Shown here: positions 63,341 through 64,000 of the stretch, in pieces
Layout: each line of letters starts with the position of its first letter
Position numbering within the stretch: the first letter of the stretch is position 1
NCBI GenBank assembly: GCA_963664245.1
Contig: OY760934.1
Location: forward strand, 1,240,001-1,304,000
Length of the DNA: 64,000 bases
Origin: GCA-2711565 sp963664245
Lineage (GTDB): Bacteria > Bacteroidota > Bacteroidia > Bacteroidales > GCA-2711565
Direction: 5' to 3'
Notes under the pieces: generated by a model
Seen by the model: the letters and a program-made list of their open reading frames with translations, nothing else
Told to the model about the DNA's origin: nothing
Databases searched by the model: none
Made by a program: the position numbers and the translations under genes

Positions 63341-64000
63341 ATGATCGGATTTGAAAAATTCATACTAAAAAACGGACTCAGGCTAATTGTCCACCAGGAC
63401 AAGTCAACCCCCATTGTTGCGGTTAACGTTTTATACGATATTGGGGCAAAAGACGAACATCCCGAAAAAACGGGCTTTGCCCATTTGTTTGAGCACCTGA
63501 TGTTCGGAGGTTCTATCAATATCCCCAAATTCGACATGCCTTTGCAAAAAGTTGGTGGAGAGAATAATGCTTTTACCAACAACGATTACACCAACTATTA
63601 CATCACACTTCCAAAACAAAACCTGGAAACCGCTTTTTGGCTGGAATCGGATCGCATGCTCTCGCTGATTTTCTCAAATAAGAGCCTCGAAATTCAGCGC
63701 AACGTTGTTATTGAAGAATTTAAACAGGTCTTTTTGAACCAACCTTACGGAGATGCCTGGCTTTTGCTCCGTCCATTGGTTTATAAAAACCACCCTTATC
63801 AGTGGGCAACCATCGGAAAAGAAATTTCCCATATCGAAAATGCCCGGCTCGAAGATGTAAAAAGTTTTTACGAAAACTATTACAATCCCAACAACGCCAT
63901 TCTTGTTGTGGCAGGAGATGTTGATCCGGGAGAAATAAAAGCTTTGGCTGATAAATGGTTTGGGGACATCCCTTCGGGAATTGTTCCGGACAGGAACCTG
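63341..64000 (+). CDS. M16 family zinc peptidase, N-terminal part (cut by window end)
   Basis: The open frame runs from ATG 63341 through the right edge with no stop (220 residues seen). The inverzincin motif HLFEH (H48, E51, H52) binds zinc, and the third ligand is probably the Glu of NVVIEEF (about E125-E126). ITLPKQNLETAFWLESDRM is typical of the M16A/B peptidases. Full members have about 400-950 residues. It may act on peptides in the periplasm, but no signal peptide is seen, so it may be cytosolic. The start fits the family N-terminus (FEKFILKNGLRLIVHQD). Confidence 0.9.
   Translation, partial: MIGFEKFILKNGLRLIVHQDKSTPIVAVNVLYDIGAKDEHPEKTGFAHLFEHLMFGGSINIPKFDMPLQKVGGENNAFTNNDYTNYYITLPKQNLETAFWLESDRMLSLIFSNKSLEIQRNVVIEEFKQVFLNQPYGDAWLLLRPLVYKNHPYQWATIGKEISHIENARLEDVKSFYENYYNPNNAILVVAGDVDPGEIKALADKWFGDIPSGIVPDRNL

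Overview
The window is chromosomal DNA from a member of the Bacteroidota, most likely a free-living Bacteroidales/Marinilabiliales-type bacterium. This rests on several things seen here: promoters of the TTTG-N19-TAnnTTTG type, a single-chain SecDF, Bacteroidota-specific families (DUF4290 next to murA, paired DUF3857/transglutaminase-like proteins, PD40-OmpA proteins), few Shine-Dalgarno sequences, and a carboxypeptidase-regulatory-like domain in front of a TonB-dependent receptor. No rRNA, tRNA, CRISPR array, prophage or complete insertion sequence was seen. The content is mostly housekeeping, with several compact accessory modules.

Layout. 0.1-9 kb (minus strand): an ABC-2 exporter pair, grpE-dnaJ, murA with DUF4290, and a UvrD/PcrA helicase. 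9-13 kb: an AT-rich pair of secreted DUF3857/transglutaminase-like proteins, one with an intact-looking catalytic Cys/His and one without. 13.3-16.6 kb: a tight polyamine operon of arginine decarboxylase, agmatinase and a deoxyhypusine-synthase-family enzyme. 16.9-27 kb (plus strand): secDF, tatA, a PD40-OmpA protein with a degenerate retropepsin-like tail, purM, prfA, a CDF metal transporter and pyrF. 27-32 kb (minus): a lipoprotein, a cupin, ilvE, DUF554, a methyltransferase and proC. 32.4-38.2 kb (plus): htpG, a lemA-TPM-TPM module, a HAD phosphatase and OsmC. 38.3-42 kb: ftsB with a DUF2007 protein, then a His-rich small exported protein and a TonB receptor that look like a metal-uptake pair.

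42-48.7 kb holds a molybdenum-cofactor region: moeA-moaA-moaC, a MOSC-MogA/MoaB fusion, an HD-domain hydrolase, and a fusion of two membrane domains with a THEP1-type P-loop NTPase. The MoaA is unusually short. 49-56.7 kb holds two FtsX/MacB-type permeases with no ATPase beside them, divergent from an NtrC-type regulator and its histidine kinase. 56.7-61.9 kb holds ppk1 and sixA (polyphosphate / phosphohistidine), then an outer-membrane barrel protein and a beta-helix lipoprotein. The window closes with glyA and the start of an M16 zinc peptidase cut by the edge.

The best leads are the membrane-THEP1 fusion in the molybdenum-cofactor region (43859-45571), the OmpA protein with a retropepsin-like domain whose DTGA motif reads DTEA (20409-22862), the compact MoaA (46691-47491), the paired active/inactive-looking DUF3857 proteins (9156-13131), the bacterial deoxyhypusine-synthase homologue (13345-14322), the Cys-to-Asp change in MurA (4621-5928), and a family of dispersed palindromes, several of them around the molybdenum-cofactor genes.
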